Assembly: GCA_017466805.1 (NCBI GenBank)
Contig: JAFTTN010000009.1
Coordinates: forward strand, 1 to 61,821
Origin: Clostridia bacterium
GTDB taxonomy: Bacteria > Bacillota > Clostridia > Oscillospirales > CAG-382
Direction of reading: 5' to 3'
Length of the DNA: 61,821 nucleotides
Numbering within the stretch: the first letter of the stretch is position 1; every line of letters starts with the position of its first letter. The notes below the pieces were generated by a model. That model searched no databases. It was not told where the DNA came from and saw only the letters and a list, made by a program, of their open reading frames with translations. A program made the translations under genes and the position numbers. This document shows, in pieces, positions 51,233 to 58,599 of this stretch.

Positions 51233-52099
51233 ATGCTTAAAATATCAACCGAAACACGCTCCGCCGCACGCTTGGTCGGATTGGAAAAGGCTATCGAGCT
51301 TATCGCAAAAGCGGGCTTTGATGCCTACGATATATCTATGCTTTCTATGGTAAACTACGATTGGGGCAAGAATATCTGCTACCCCTGCGACCACCCCTTC
51401 GCGCGGGATAACGCGGCGGAATATATCAAAAGCATTCGCAAAATCGGCGAGGAATACGGAATAGTCTGCAACCAAACCCACGCTCCCTACCCCACCTATT
51501 GCCCCGAAATACGCGCCACCTATGAAAAATGCATCGAGCTTACCGCGGTTGCGGGCGGCAAGATTTGCGTTATCCACCCCGATAACTATAAATCTGCCGA
51601 GGAAAATGCCGAAATGTTTTTCGAGCTTTTGCCCGTTGCGCACGCCTGCGGTGTAAAAATCGCATCCGAAAATATGTGGTCGTGGAGCGACGAAACGCAA
51701 ACGGCATCCTTCGCCGCCTGCTCCAACCCGAAAAGCTTTTTGGAGCATATGCGTGCGGTAAACGACGATTCCTTCGTCGCCTGCCTGGATATCGGCCACG
51801 CAGAGCTGAAGGGGTTAAACACGAGCGCCGTCGAAATGATCGATTCGCTCGGCTCGTACCTGCAATGCCTGCATATTCACGATAACGATAAACACGGTGA
51901 CCGCCACGCAATACCGTTTTCCGACAGCATCAATTTCGATTCGGTCGCAAAAGCATTAAAGCGCAACGGATATAACGGCTATCTAACGCTCGAGGCAGTC
52001 AACCACCTTGCAAAATTCGATTCCGAAACCGCGTTCGACGGCTTGACCGAGCTTGCCAATTCGGCAAAAAAGCTCGCGCAGATGATAGAAAACGCATAA
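51233..52099 (+). CDS. Sugar phosphate isomerase/epimerase-type TIM barrel protein
   Basis: 288 residues, the same superfamily as 14155-14982. Barrel strands: AGFDAYDISML, CNQTHAPYP, KICVIHPDNY, KIASENMWSW (metal Glu), CLDIGHAELKG (Asp, His), CLHIHDNDKHGDRHAIPF and YLTLEAVNH (last Glu). This set of metal ligands is complete. It probably isomerises or epimerises a sugar or polyol; substrate unknown. RBS GAGGA. It stands alone between its promoter and terminator. Confidence 0.85.
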   Translation: MLKISTETRSAARLVGLEKAIELIAKAGFDAYDISMLSMVNYDWGKNICYPCDHPFARDNAAEYIKSIRKIGEEYGIVCNQTHAPYPTYCPEIRATYEKCIELTAVAGGKICVIHPDNYKSAEENAEMFFELLPVAHACGVKIASENMWSWSDETQTASFAACSNPKSFLEHMRAVNDDSFVACLDIGHAELKGLNTSAVEMIDSLGSYLQCLHIHDNDKHGDRHAIPFSDSINFDSVAKALKRNGYNGYLTLEAVNHLAKFDSETAFDGLTELANSAKKLAQMIENA

Positions 52100-52119
52100 T
52101 ACAACACGCAAAAAATCAA

Positions 52120-52147
52120 CGGAGGTGCTTTTTACACCTCCGTTTTT
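52120..52147. terminator. Bidirectional intrinsic terminator
   Basis: Stem CGGAGGTG/CACCTCCG with an A-rich left flank and T-run right flank between convergent genes. Confidence 0.88.
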
Positions 52148-52157
52148 ATATTGTAAA

Positions 52158-53648
52158 TTAATCCTCTGCCTTGGTCGCCTCGTCGAAGATTGCAATAACC
52201 TCTTCGGAAGGCTTTTTGTCGATAAGCGTAACGACAACCGACGCGAGCATACCGACCGCAAATCCGGGAATAAGCTCGTAAATACCGGTGCTGCCCGAAA
52301 GGAATACAAGCCAAAGCGCGTCGGTCAGCGCGCCCGCAATAACGCCGGCAAGCGCACCCTTATAGGTAAATCTACGCCAGAACAGCGAAAGAATAACGAC
52401 AGGGCCGAACGCCGAGCCGAAGCCCGCCCAAGCGTTTTCGACGAGATTCATAATCGCCTGCGCGCCCTCGGACTTACTGCTTGCAATAAAGTATGCGATT
52501 ACCGAAACGATAAGCACAACGCCTCTGCCAACCCAAAGAGTTTCTCTGTCGGACGCCTTTTTGCGAATAATCGGCTTGTAAATATCCGAGGTGAACGAAG
52601 AGGACGCAACCAAAAGCTGGCTGTCCGCAGTCGACATCGACGCCGCAATAATAGCCGAAAGAAGCAACCCTGCGATAAACGTGGGGAACAGCATTCTCGA
52701 AAGCTCGACGAATACCATACTCTGATTATTTTCCGCAAGAAGCTCTGCACCGATAAGTATTCTGCCGAATACCGCAATAAATATAACCGCAACCAGCGCA
52801 AGAACCACCCAAACGGTAGCAACGATCGAGGATTTTTTAACCATCGAGGGCTTTTCGATAGACATAAACCGCACGAGAATGTGGGGCATACCGAAGTAGC
52901 CCAAGCCCCAGGCAAGACCGCTTGCGATTTCCGCGGGCGGCGCCGCGAACAAATCGCCGACAAAGCTGTATACCGTGCCGTCGTTTGCGGTTACCGCGGC
53001 TTCAAGCACGCTTGTATCGAGATCCTTCGTAAGCACGATAATTATCGGCACCGCAAGCACCGCAATTATCATAAGAGTGCCCTGGAAAAAGTCGGTCCAG
53101 CAAACCGCCTTGTATCCGCCAAGGAAGGTGTATACAATGAGAATAACCGCAAAAATAAGCATTGCCGTGCTTTTTTCTACGCTAAATATAGAAGTAAATA
53201 CGTTTGCGCCCGCAACGAACGCCGAAGCGACGTAAAGCGTAAAGCAAACGAGGAACACTACCGCGCTCACAACCTGCAACGCCTTGCTTTTGGTTGCAAA
53301 ACGGTTGGAAAGATACTGCGGAAGCGTAATCGAATCGTTCGCCGCCTGCGAAAAACGGCGCAGTCTTTTTGCAATAAGTATCCAGTTGAGCGCGGTGCCG
53401 AGCGCAAGACCGATGCCGATCCACGCCTGACCCAAGCCGAACGCAAGAATACTGCCGGGCAGACCCATCAAAAGCCACGCCGACATATCCGATGCCTGCG
53501 CGCTCATCGCGGTTACCCACGGACCCATCTTTCTGCCGCCAAGGAAATAATCCTTGTCGGTCTTGCTCTTCGATCGCAGGAAAAATACCAAGCCGATTGT
53601 GAGCATCGCTGTAAAATAAATTATCAATGCCAGAACTTCATAATTCAA
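52158..53648 (-). CDS. putP: Sodium/proline symporter PutP
   Basis: 496 residues, normal length, about 13 transmembrane helices. SSS family motifs: FFLRSKSKTDKDYFLGGRKMGPWVTAMSAQASDMSAWLL near the N-terminus, GGYKAVCWTDFFQG in the middle, and AIIAASMSTADSQLL (sodium-site region). It takes up proline with Na+ for nutrition or osmoprotection. The start is TTG 53648, with AGAGGGG about nine bases upstream. It has its own promoter. It adds uptake to the proBA synthesis genes elsewhere in the window. Confidence 0.95.
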   Translation of the reverse strand: MNYEVLALIIYFTAMLTIGLVFFLRSKSKTDKDYFLGGRKMGPWVTAMSAQASDMSAWLLMGLPGSILAFGLGQAWIGIGLALGTALNWILIAKRLRRFSQAANDSITLPQYLSNRFATKSKALQVVSAVVFLVCFTLYVASAFVAGANVFTSIFSVEKSTAMLIFAVILIVYTFLGGYKAVCWTDFFQGTLMIIAVLAVPIIIVLTKDLDTSVLEAAVTANDGTVYSFVGDLFAAPPAEIASGLAWGLGYFGMPHILVRFMSIEKPSMVKKSSIVATVWVVLALVAVIFIAVFGRILIGAELLAENNQSMVFVELSRMLFPTFIAGLLLSAIIAASMSTADSQLLVASSSFTSDIYKPIIRKKASDRETLWVGRGVVLIVSVIAYFIASSKSEGAQAIMNLVENAWAGFGSAFGPVVILSLFWRRFTYKGALAGVIAGALTDALWLVFLSGSTGIYELIPGFAVGMLASVVVTLIDKKPSEEVIAIFDEATKAED

Positions 53649-53694
53649 AGCTGTTTACCCCTCTTTCGAGAATTTTTACCAAATCTTAACCAAT

Positions 53695-53723
53695 ACTATA
53701 TCATACTTTCCCAAAAAACGCAA
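53695..53723 (-). promoter_or_regulatory. putP promoter
   Basis: Minus strand TTGCGT (53718-53723), 17-bp spacer, TATAGT (53695-53700). Confidence 0.7.
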
Positions 53724-53793
53724 TAGTGTTTTAACATCTTATCGAAATAAAGCGAAAATATATTAAAAAGACGAATCTCGACCTTTTCCTTTC

Positions 53794-53822
53794 TTGACAA
53801 ATGCATTTGTTTGCGGTATAAT
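53794..53822 (+). promoter_or_regulatory. tRNA-Gly promoter
   Basis: TTGACA (53794-53799), 17-bp spacer, TATAAT (53817-53822): consensus promoter. Confidence 0.93.
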
Positions 53823-53837
53823 TCGAACACAGAAAAC

Positions 53838-53911
53838 GCAGGCGTAGTTTAGTGGCAGAACTTCAGCTTCCCAAGCTGACTGTGCGGGTTCGATTCCCGT
53901 CGCTTGCTCCA
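53838..53911 (+). tRNA. tRNA-Gly (anticodon CCC)
   Basis: 74 nt with encoded CCA. Acceptor GCAGGCG/CGCTTGC, anticodon stem TCAGC/GCTGA with loop TTCCCAA (anticodon 53870-53872), T arm GCGGG-TTCGATT-CCCGT. It reads GGG. Its last 21 bases are repeated at 54331-54351. Confidence 0.97.
53891..53911 (+). repeat. tRNA-Gly 3' end, first copy of a 21-bp direct repeat
   Basis: Begins CGATTCCCGTCGCTTGCTCC; identical at 54331-54351, 440 bp downstream. Confidence 0.85.
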
Positions 53912-53947
53912 GAAAACGACAAGTTTCTGTTGAAACTTGTCGTTTTC
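53912..53947 (+). terminator. Terminator after tRNA-Gly
   Basis: A 15-bp perfect stem GAAAACGACAAGTTT/AAACTTGTCGTTTTC. Confidence 0.85.
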
Positions 53948-53950
53948 AAC

Positions 53951-54126
53951 TAAATCCACCCTTTCGGGTGGGTGAAATATTGCTTTGCAATGTGAAATAC
54001 GCCTGCGGCGTGTGAAATTCGCCTCGACGGCGAGTGGGTGGATTTAATTTCACTTGATGCGATAGCATCAAATTTCACAATTTACGAGTAAATTATTTCA
54101 CCGTGAGCGTAAGCGAACGATTTCAC
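53951..54126. repeat. Hairpin array with GTGAAAT/ATTTCAC spacers
   Basis: Three GTGAAAT heptamers at exactly 20-bp spacing (53972, 53992, 54012) are followed by four inverted ATTTCAC heptamers (54047, 54072, 54095, 54120). Between successive heptamers lie short hairpins, e.g. ATTGC/GCAAT, ACGCC/GGCGT, TTGATGC/GCATCAA and AATTTAC/GTAAATT. The flank TAAATCCACCC (53951) is complemented by GGGTGGATTTA (about 54036-54046). No ORF. It looks like a non-autonomous mobile or structural element. Confidence 0.75.
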
Positions 54127-54206
54127 TAAAAACGAACGGTTATGTAAGAGTTCGAATTCATACGAAAAAACAGAAAAAATATCTTTTTTGTAGCCCATAG
54201 ACAAAT

Positions 54207-54238
54207 ACAAAAGACGGGAGTTGCCCGTCTTTTGTGTT
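54207..54238 (+). terminator. Terminator-like hairpin upstream of element B
   Basis: A 12-bp stem ACAAAAGACGGG/CCCGTCTTTTGT with loop AGTTG. Like the hairpin before element A, it is followed by TTTCGTA. The stretch 54127-54206 shows nothing recognised. Confidence 0.75.
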
Positions 54239-54253
54239 TCGTACGTACGATTT

Positions 54254-54351
54254 ACGGGAATCGAAGGGCGGGTAGTGAATGACAGTCCGGGGGACTGTCA
54301 GAGCCCGCCACAGCTCCGCTCGAAAGCGGGCGATTCCCGTCGCTTGCTCCA
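54254..54351 (+). other. tRNA-associated branched hairpin element, copy B
   Basis: The outer 10-bp stem (54254-54263 with 54331-54340) has the tRNA-Gly 3' half as its 3' strand, followed by CGCTTGCTCCA. P2 GGCGGG/CCCGCC (54267-54272 with 54304-54309), P3 TGACAGTCC/GGACTGTCA (54280-54288 with 54292-54300), P4 CCGCT/AGCGG (54316-54320 with 54325-54329). TAGTGAA and GAG are unpaired as in copy A, while the outer stem, P3 and P4 differ from A on both strands so that pairing is kept. Confidence 0.75.
54331..54351 (+). repeat. Displaced tRNA-Gly 3' end, second copy of the direct repeat
   Basis: Identical to 53891-53911 without the rest of a tRNA. Confidence 0.85.
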
Positions 54352-54357
54352 AAACGG

Positions 54358-54386
54358 AAAAAGAGCTCTTGCAGCTCTTTTTTTGT
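54358..54386 (+). terminator. Terminator after element B
   Basis: Stem AAAAAGAGCT/AGCTCTTTTT followed by Ts, directly after the displaced tRNA-Gly end. Confidence 0.85.
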
Positions 54387-54448
54387 GTGCTTACTCCGCA
54401 ATATTGCAAACCAACCGCTCGGCTGTCGAAAAAAATCGACACCGCCCC

Positions 54449-54477
54449 TTGACACCGCAACCGCAATGTGATACAAT
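54449..54477 (+). promoter_or_regulatory. Promoter of the small membrane protein gene
   Basis: TTGACA (54449-54454), 17-bp spacer, TACAAT (54472-54477). Confidence 0.85.
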
Positions 54478-54511
54478 CGGTCTAACAAATTAAAATACGG
54501 AGGCTGTTAAT

Positions 54512-55045
54512 ATGAACGAAAACTTCGAGCCCGATTTCACCGAAAACAACGTCGAAGCCGCTCAAGCTCCCATCCAACCTACCTTTGCACCGAAGGAAAA
54601 CGTCCTTGCCGGTATAGTAGGCGCGTTTCTCTTTTCGCTTGCGGGCGGTGTTGTTTGGTTTCTTCTTTACCAAATCGGCTATCTTGCCGCACTCAGCGGT
54701 ATCGTCGGCGTTATCTGCGCAATTAAAGGCTATTCGATATTTGCCAAGCGCGAAAGCGTAAAAGGAGTTGTCATTTCAAGCGTTATTGCGTTTTTAGTAA
54801 TCGTTATCGCTTGGTATCTCTGCATTTCCTACGACGTTTACCTTGCATATCAGGATTGGTACGCAAACGGCGAGCTCGATTTCACCCTCACCTTCTTCGA
54901 ATCGATCCGCGCTGCCGTTCTCTTCTTGGAGGATAGCGAAATTCTTGTTGCTTATCTCAAGGACCTCGGCATCGGCTTGATTTTCTGCGTCATCGGCGCA
55001 TTCGGCTACGTCAAGAGCGCAATCGGCAGAGCAAAAAACAACTAA
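54512..55045 (+). CDS. Small multi-pass membrane protein, unknown function
   Basis: 177 residues. An acidic N-terminus (about 1-30) is followed by about four transmembrane helices: AGIVGAFLFSLAGGVVWFLL, a second near ALSGIVGVICAIKG, a third VVISSVIAFLVIVIAWYLCI, and a last GLIFCVIGAFGYV. The loop between helices three and four (about 110-145) is acidic. RBS ACGGAGG precedes the ATG. No family recognised; it has its own strong promoter. Its location beside the tRNA-Gly element may be chance. Confidence 0.78.
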   Translation: MNENFEPDFTENNVEAAQAPIQPTFAPKENVLAGIVGAFLFSLAGGVVWFLLYQIGYLAALSGIVGVICAIKGYSIFAKRESVKGVVISSVIAFLVIVIAWYLCISYDVYLAYQDWYANGELDFTLTFFESIRAAVLFLEDSEILVAYLKDLGIGLIFCVIGAFGYVKSAIGRAKNN

Positions 55046-55126
55046 TTAAAAAGAGCAACTATCCCAAAAGGGCTTCATTGCGCTGTTTCTTATAATGATA
55101 TTTTGTCGTAATACGGTGCTTGAAAA

Positions 55127-55160
55127 AAGGACGTACAGTTTTTCGGCTGTCCGTCCTTTC
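55127..55160 (+). terminator. Intrinsic terminator
   Basis: Imperfect stem AAGGACGTACAG/CTGTCCGTCCTT with a T/C-rich tail. Confidence 0.75.
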
Positions 55161-55203
55161 CTTATAATAAAAAAATAAAAATTTAAACCTTTGGAGAAGC
55201 AAC

Positions 55204-55725
55204 ATGGATTTTGAAAAGCTTATAAGCGAACGGTATTCTGTAAGAAATTTCAAGCCCGAGCGTCTGCCTCAGGAGGCTGTTGATAAAATTCTCGACGCGG
55301 GTCACAAAGCTCCAACCGGATGCAACTATCAGCCGCAACGTATTCTTGTGCTTAATACCGATGAATCGATTGCAAAGCTGAAGCAATGCACCAAGTGTCA
55401 TTTTAATGCGCCAACGGCAATGCTTGTTTGTCATAACAAGGACGAAAGCTGGATAAGAAAATACGACGGCGCGCTTTCTTCTCCGGTAGATGCCGTCATC
55501 GTTGCCACGCATATGATGCTTGGGGCACACAATATCGGTGTCGGTTGTTGTTGGGTAATGCATTTTGACCCCACTGCAATGTGCAAAGCCTTCAATATCC
55601 CCGAAAATATCGAACCTATCGCACTTCTTGTAATGGGTTATCCTTCGGATGACGCAAAGCCGTTGGATATGCATTTCATAACCCGCCCAATAGATGAAAC
55701 CGTTTTGTATGACGAATTCAAATAA
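55204..55725 (+). CDS. Nitroreductase family protein
   Basis: 173 residues, a compact form. The N-terminal ERYSVRNFKPERLP and KAPTGCNYQPQRILVL contact FMN, and the later HNIGVGCCWVMHFD and ALLVMGYPSDDAKP are family strands. These dimeric flavoenzymes reduce nitro or quinone compounds with NAD(P)H. RBS GGAGAAG precedes the ATG. The physiological substrate is not evident. It is followed directly by a terminator and is probably monocistronic. Confidence 0.93.
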   Translation: MDFEKLISERYSVRNFKPERLPQEAVDKILDAGHKAPTGCNYQPQRILVLNTDESIAKLKQCTKCHFNAPTAMLVCHNKDESWIRKYDGALSSPVDAVIVATHMMLGAHNIGVGCCWVMHFDPTAMCKAFNIPENIEPIALLVMGYPSDDAKPLDMHFITRPIDETVLYDEFK

Positions 55726-55730
55726 ATTAA

Positions 55731-55767
55731 GCAACCGATCAACAAATTATCGATCGGTTGCTTTTTT
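55731..55767 (+). terminator. Intrinsic terminator of the nitroreductase gene
   Basis: Stem GCAACCGATC/GATCGGTTGC followed by six Ts. Confidence 0.9.
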
Positions 55768-55844
55768 GCTCTTATCTAAGCTCTTACTGCTTTTGAACAG
55801 CTCAAGTCTTTTGATTTCTATGCGGCTTCGTTTGCCGGGCTTTT

Positions 55845-58421
55845 TTATTCCGTCACGGTAATGCTTATAGTGACGGTCTTTATTGTGCCGACGCCGTCGT
55901 AAACGTCGATCTTTATCTCATCGGAGCCCGCATAACCCGGCATTGCGGTGTAGGTCAAATTTCCGTCGCGGTCAAGGCGCACGCTGCCATAAACCGCCGT
56001 TGTCGAAAACCGAGTCTTCAAGCCGTTTATATTACCTATAGAAACGCTTGCCGTTTCGCCGTTTTTAACGGTAATCGAAGCATCGTTAATGCCCGAAAGG
56101 TCGTTTGCTTCCTTTTGATTGGGGTCGTAATCGAGCTTGCCCTGAATATAAAGCACCGATTCGTCGTATATAGCCTTGTTAATCGTATCGGAATCGTCGC
56201 GGTATACGCTGTACGCGCCGGGTATTGCACCCTGATAATATGCGTTTACCGAATCGATAAAGCCGTATTTAACGCCTGCCGCAAGATAGGTGCGGTAGAG
56301 CTCAAGCGATTCTTCGCTCTGTCGGTTAGGCTCTATTTCAATCTCGATACCGACTCCGTAAAGCTTCGCAAGCTCTGCTATCGCATCAAGACGGTAGTGC
56401 TCGGCGGGGCTGAACATATAGTTCGGCTGCCAGCAGGTAACGTCAAACCCATAGTAATGGCTGTTCCAAATGCCGTTCAAATATGAATAATAAGGGCACC
56501 AAAGCGCCTTGTAACCGAGCGAATGCAGATATTCGTTAAAGGCTGCCGCCGCCTCGGCATCGTAAGCATTATCGGGCGACCATTTATTCGGACGCAGATT
56601 TTCCACCTGCCAATAGAATCCGGCAAGACTTATGTTTTCGTATCCTTCGGCATCAAATCGCGCTATCGCCTCGTCTGCCATCCACTTCAAGCAGCTTATA
56701 TAATCCTCTGCGGTTTTAATTTCGCTTCCGTTAAAGACGTCGCCGATTACCGGGCAGTTTACCGAAATCCAAACCGGCATTTTTTCGGTCAGACCGAATT
56801 CGGATTTAACCCTTCCGCGCGCCGAATCGACGGCATCTAAATTCACGCCTTCGTAAAACAGCTCGTCCAAAAACCAAGAAAAGCCTTCGTTTCGGTTTGC
56901 GTGCCACGAAAGACCTCCGCGCGTGGTAAAGCAAATGCTGTCGAACAGCAAGCCGCCTCCGCATTCTTCGGTCGCAACCATATATTCATAAGCCGTTTTT
57001 TCGGTCATTATATGATATTCTTCGCTGTGTACGCCGACGGTGTCGGAAATTCCCGCCCAAAGAATATCGCTTACCCCAAGCTTTTCTGCATCGGGGTATC
57101 TGCCATAGGGCGTATCGCGGTTTTCTACCGCAGTAACCGCGTTTTCTGCGTTCTTTCTGCCCCATATTTCAAATTCGCCAAGATAAACCTGGCAGGAAAT
57201 ATCGGTGTCGGGCACGGTTGCAAAGGTCAAACGCAGGTACCTTGCACGGTATTCGTCCTTGAACTTTATATCACGCGTGTCCTCCAACCGCGAGCTTTTT
57301 CCATATTCGGCGTTGTGCTCGGCAAACACGGTTACCCAATCGGTTCCGTTTTCGCTAACGCTTATATAATACACCGGCGGCGTGGTTATTCCCCAGCTTT
57401 GTCTGTCCTGAAAAGTAAGCACACAGCCCGAAACCGCCATTATATGTCCCAAATCGGCAACGACGTGCCTGCCTGCTCCGCGGTAAAATCTAAAATAATC
57501 GTTCTCGATATCGGCACTGTGGTGTTGTCCATCGGTTAATTTTCCGATTTCGTCCATACCGCTGTTGGTGTGTCCCTCGAAAAAGCCCTCGAAGTGCTGT
57601 ATGTCGAATTCCACACCGTCGAGCGTTGCAAGGTTGCGAAGCGTGTCGTAGTCGGAATCGCTTTCGCTTATTTTCACCTTCGATTCGCCGTAATTAAGCT
57701 CGTAGCCGTAAAAATCCTCGATAGTAAGATATTGGTCGTATTTGCTTGCAAGCGTGTTGTAGTATAATCCGTCCTCGCAATATTCAAATCCGCATATTTC
57801 GTCTATAAGCACAAGCGTGTTATCGGGTGAATACAGCGAAATTTTAACGTATCTTGCGGTAACTGCCTTCGGAAACGCAAAATAATAGGTGTATTTTGCG
57901 GTGTCGGCAATATCTTCGGGGGTGTAAATCCTTCCGATTTCGGTATAGTCCTTTCCGTCGTAAGAGGCGGAAACGGTAACGTACCGCGGAAGCCCTATTC
58001 CGTAATCCATAATTCTTCCGCAGCCCACCGAAATATCCGCAAGCCTGCTTGTGCCTTCACCCAAATCGAAGCTGAACGAAACCGGACGGATACCGCGGAA
58101 TCCAACGTAAGTGTTGCTTCCGTAAACAACCTCCATTTCGCTACCGTCGGTCAGCTTTTCGCCGTTATCAAGGTATTCGCTGTCGGCAGAACGGCTCGTT
58201 TCGTATTTCATTCGGTAAAAAAGATTTTTGACCTTTAAGCTTCTGTCGATATCCCCGCTCATAAATCCGTTTATCAGCGCGACGTCCTCGCTTAAAACAA
58301 AGCTTTCCTGCGCTTTGCTTTCGGCAACGCTTTCCGAATCGCTCGTTTCTTCCCCGCCCTCGCAGGAAACAAGCTCAAGCACCGAAAATACCGCAATCAG
58401 CAATGCAATTATTCTCTTCAT
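55845..58421 (-). CDS. DUF4855 lipoprotein with discoidin-like domains
   Basis: 858 residues from ATG 58421, chosen over GTG 58430 because the AAGGGG site is then properly spaced. Lipobox LVSC near residue 20. Two discoidin/F5-8-like regions (about 55-215, YVGFRGIRPVSFSFDLG, and about 275-415, FYRGAGRHVVADLG) precede a DUF4855 domain (about 430-750: LWAGISDTVGVHSEEY, LAGFYWQVENLRPNKWSPDN, GIEIEIEPNRQSEES), a barrel of the glycosidase type. A C-terminal Ig/cadherin-like module (about 770-855) contains GYAGSDEIKIDVYDG. Probably a surface polysaccharide-active or -binding protein. Confidence 0.85.
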   Translation of the reverse strand: MKRIIALLIAVFSVLELVSCEGGEETSDSESVAESKAQESFVLSEDVALINGFMSGDIDRSLKVKNLFYRMKYETSRSADSEYLDNGEKLTDGSEMEVVYGSNTYVGFRGIRPVSFSFDLGEGTSRLADISVGCGRIMDYGIGLPRYVTVSASYDGKDYTEIGRIYTPEDIADTAKYTYYFAFPKAVTARYVKISLYSPDNTLVLIDEICGFEYCEDGLYYNTLASKYDQYLTIEDFYGYELNYGESKVKISESDSDYDTLRNLATLDGVEFDIQHFEGFFEGHTNSGMDEIGKLTDGQHHSADIENDYFRFYRGAGRHVVADLGHIMAVSGCVLTFQDRQSWGITTPPVYYISVSENGTDWVTVFAEHNAEYGKSSRLEDTRDIKFKDEYRARYLRLTFATVPDTDISCQVYLGEFEIWGRKNAENAVTAVENRDTPYGRYPDAEKLGVSDILWAGISDTVGVHSEEYHIMTEKTAYEYMVATEECGGGLLFDSICFTTRGGLSWHANRNEGFSWFLDELFYEGVNLDAVDSARGRVKSEFGLTEKMPVWISVNCPVIGDVFNGSEIKTAEDYISCLKWMADEAIARFDAEGYENISLAGFYWQVENLRPNKWSPDNAYDAEAAAAFNEYLHSLGYKALWCPYYSYLNGIWNSHYYGFDVTCWQPNYMFSPAEHYRLDAIAELAKLYGVGIEIEIEPNRQSEESLELYRTYLAAGVKYGFIDSVNAYYQGAIPGAYSVYRDDSDTINKAIYDESVLYIQGKLDYDPNQKEANDLSGINDASITVKNGETASVSIGNINGLKTRFSTTAVYGSVRLDRDGNLTYTAMPGYAGSDEIKIDVYDGVGTIKTVTISITVTE

Positions 58422-58451
58422 AAGCGACACCCCTTTTCTGTCTTTGCTTTA

Positions 58452-58480
58452 AATATATCACATTCGAAAATTTATTACAA
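58452..58480 (-). promoter_or_regulatory. Promoter of the DUF4855 gene
   Basis: Minus strand TTGTAA (58475-58480), 17-bp spacer, TATATT (58452-58457). Confidence 0.7.
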
Positions 58481-58539
58481 TAAGCTTTGCAAAAATTCAG
58501 GCTTCACGGCGAATTTCAAGTTAAATTTGTGTAAACCAC

Positions 58540-58568
58540 TTGAAATAAAAGAGCATATTTGCTAAAAT
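58540..58568 (+). promoter_or_regulatory. Promoter of the SpoIIE-like gene
   Basis: TTGAAA (58540-58545), 17-bp spacer, TAAAAT (58563-58568). Confidence 0.75.
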
Positions 58569-58599
58569 ACCCTCGACAGCAAACAATAGGAGCTATACG

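Noticed and set aside
52125..53726. Long Arg/Lys-rich open frame on the plus strand
   Set aside because: It is the shadow of putP and runs through a strong terminator.
53951..54126. Evenly spaced repeats resembling a CRISPR array
   Set aside because: The repeats are only 7 bp, change orientation halfway, the intervals are self-complementary hairpins, and no cas gene is nearby.
54331..54351. A second tRNA-Gly gene
   Set aside because: Same reason: only the 3' end is duplicated.
55059..55253. Small open frame of 64 codons on the minus strand
   Set aside because: It overlaps the nitroreductase start and a terminator, and has no RBS or family resemblance.
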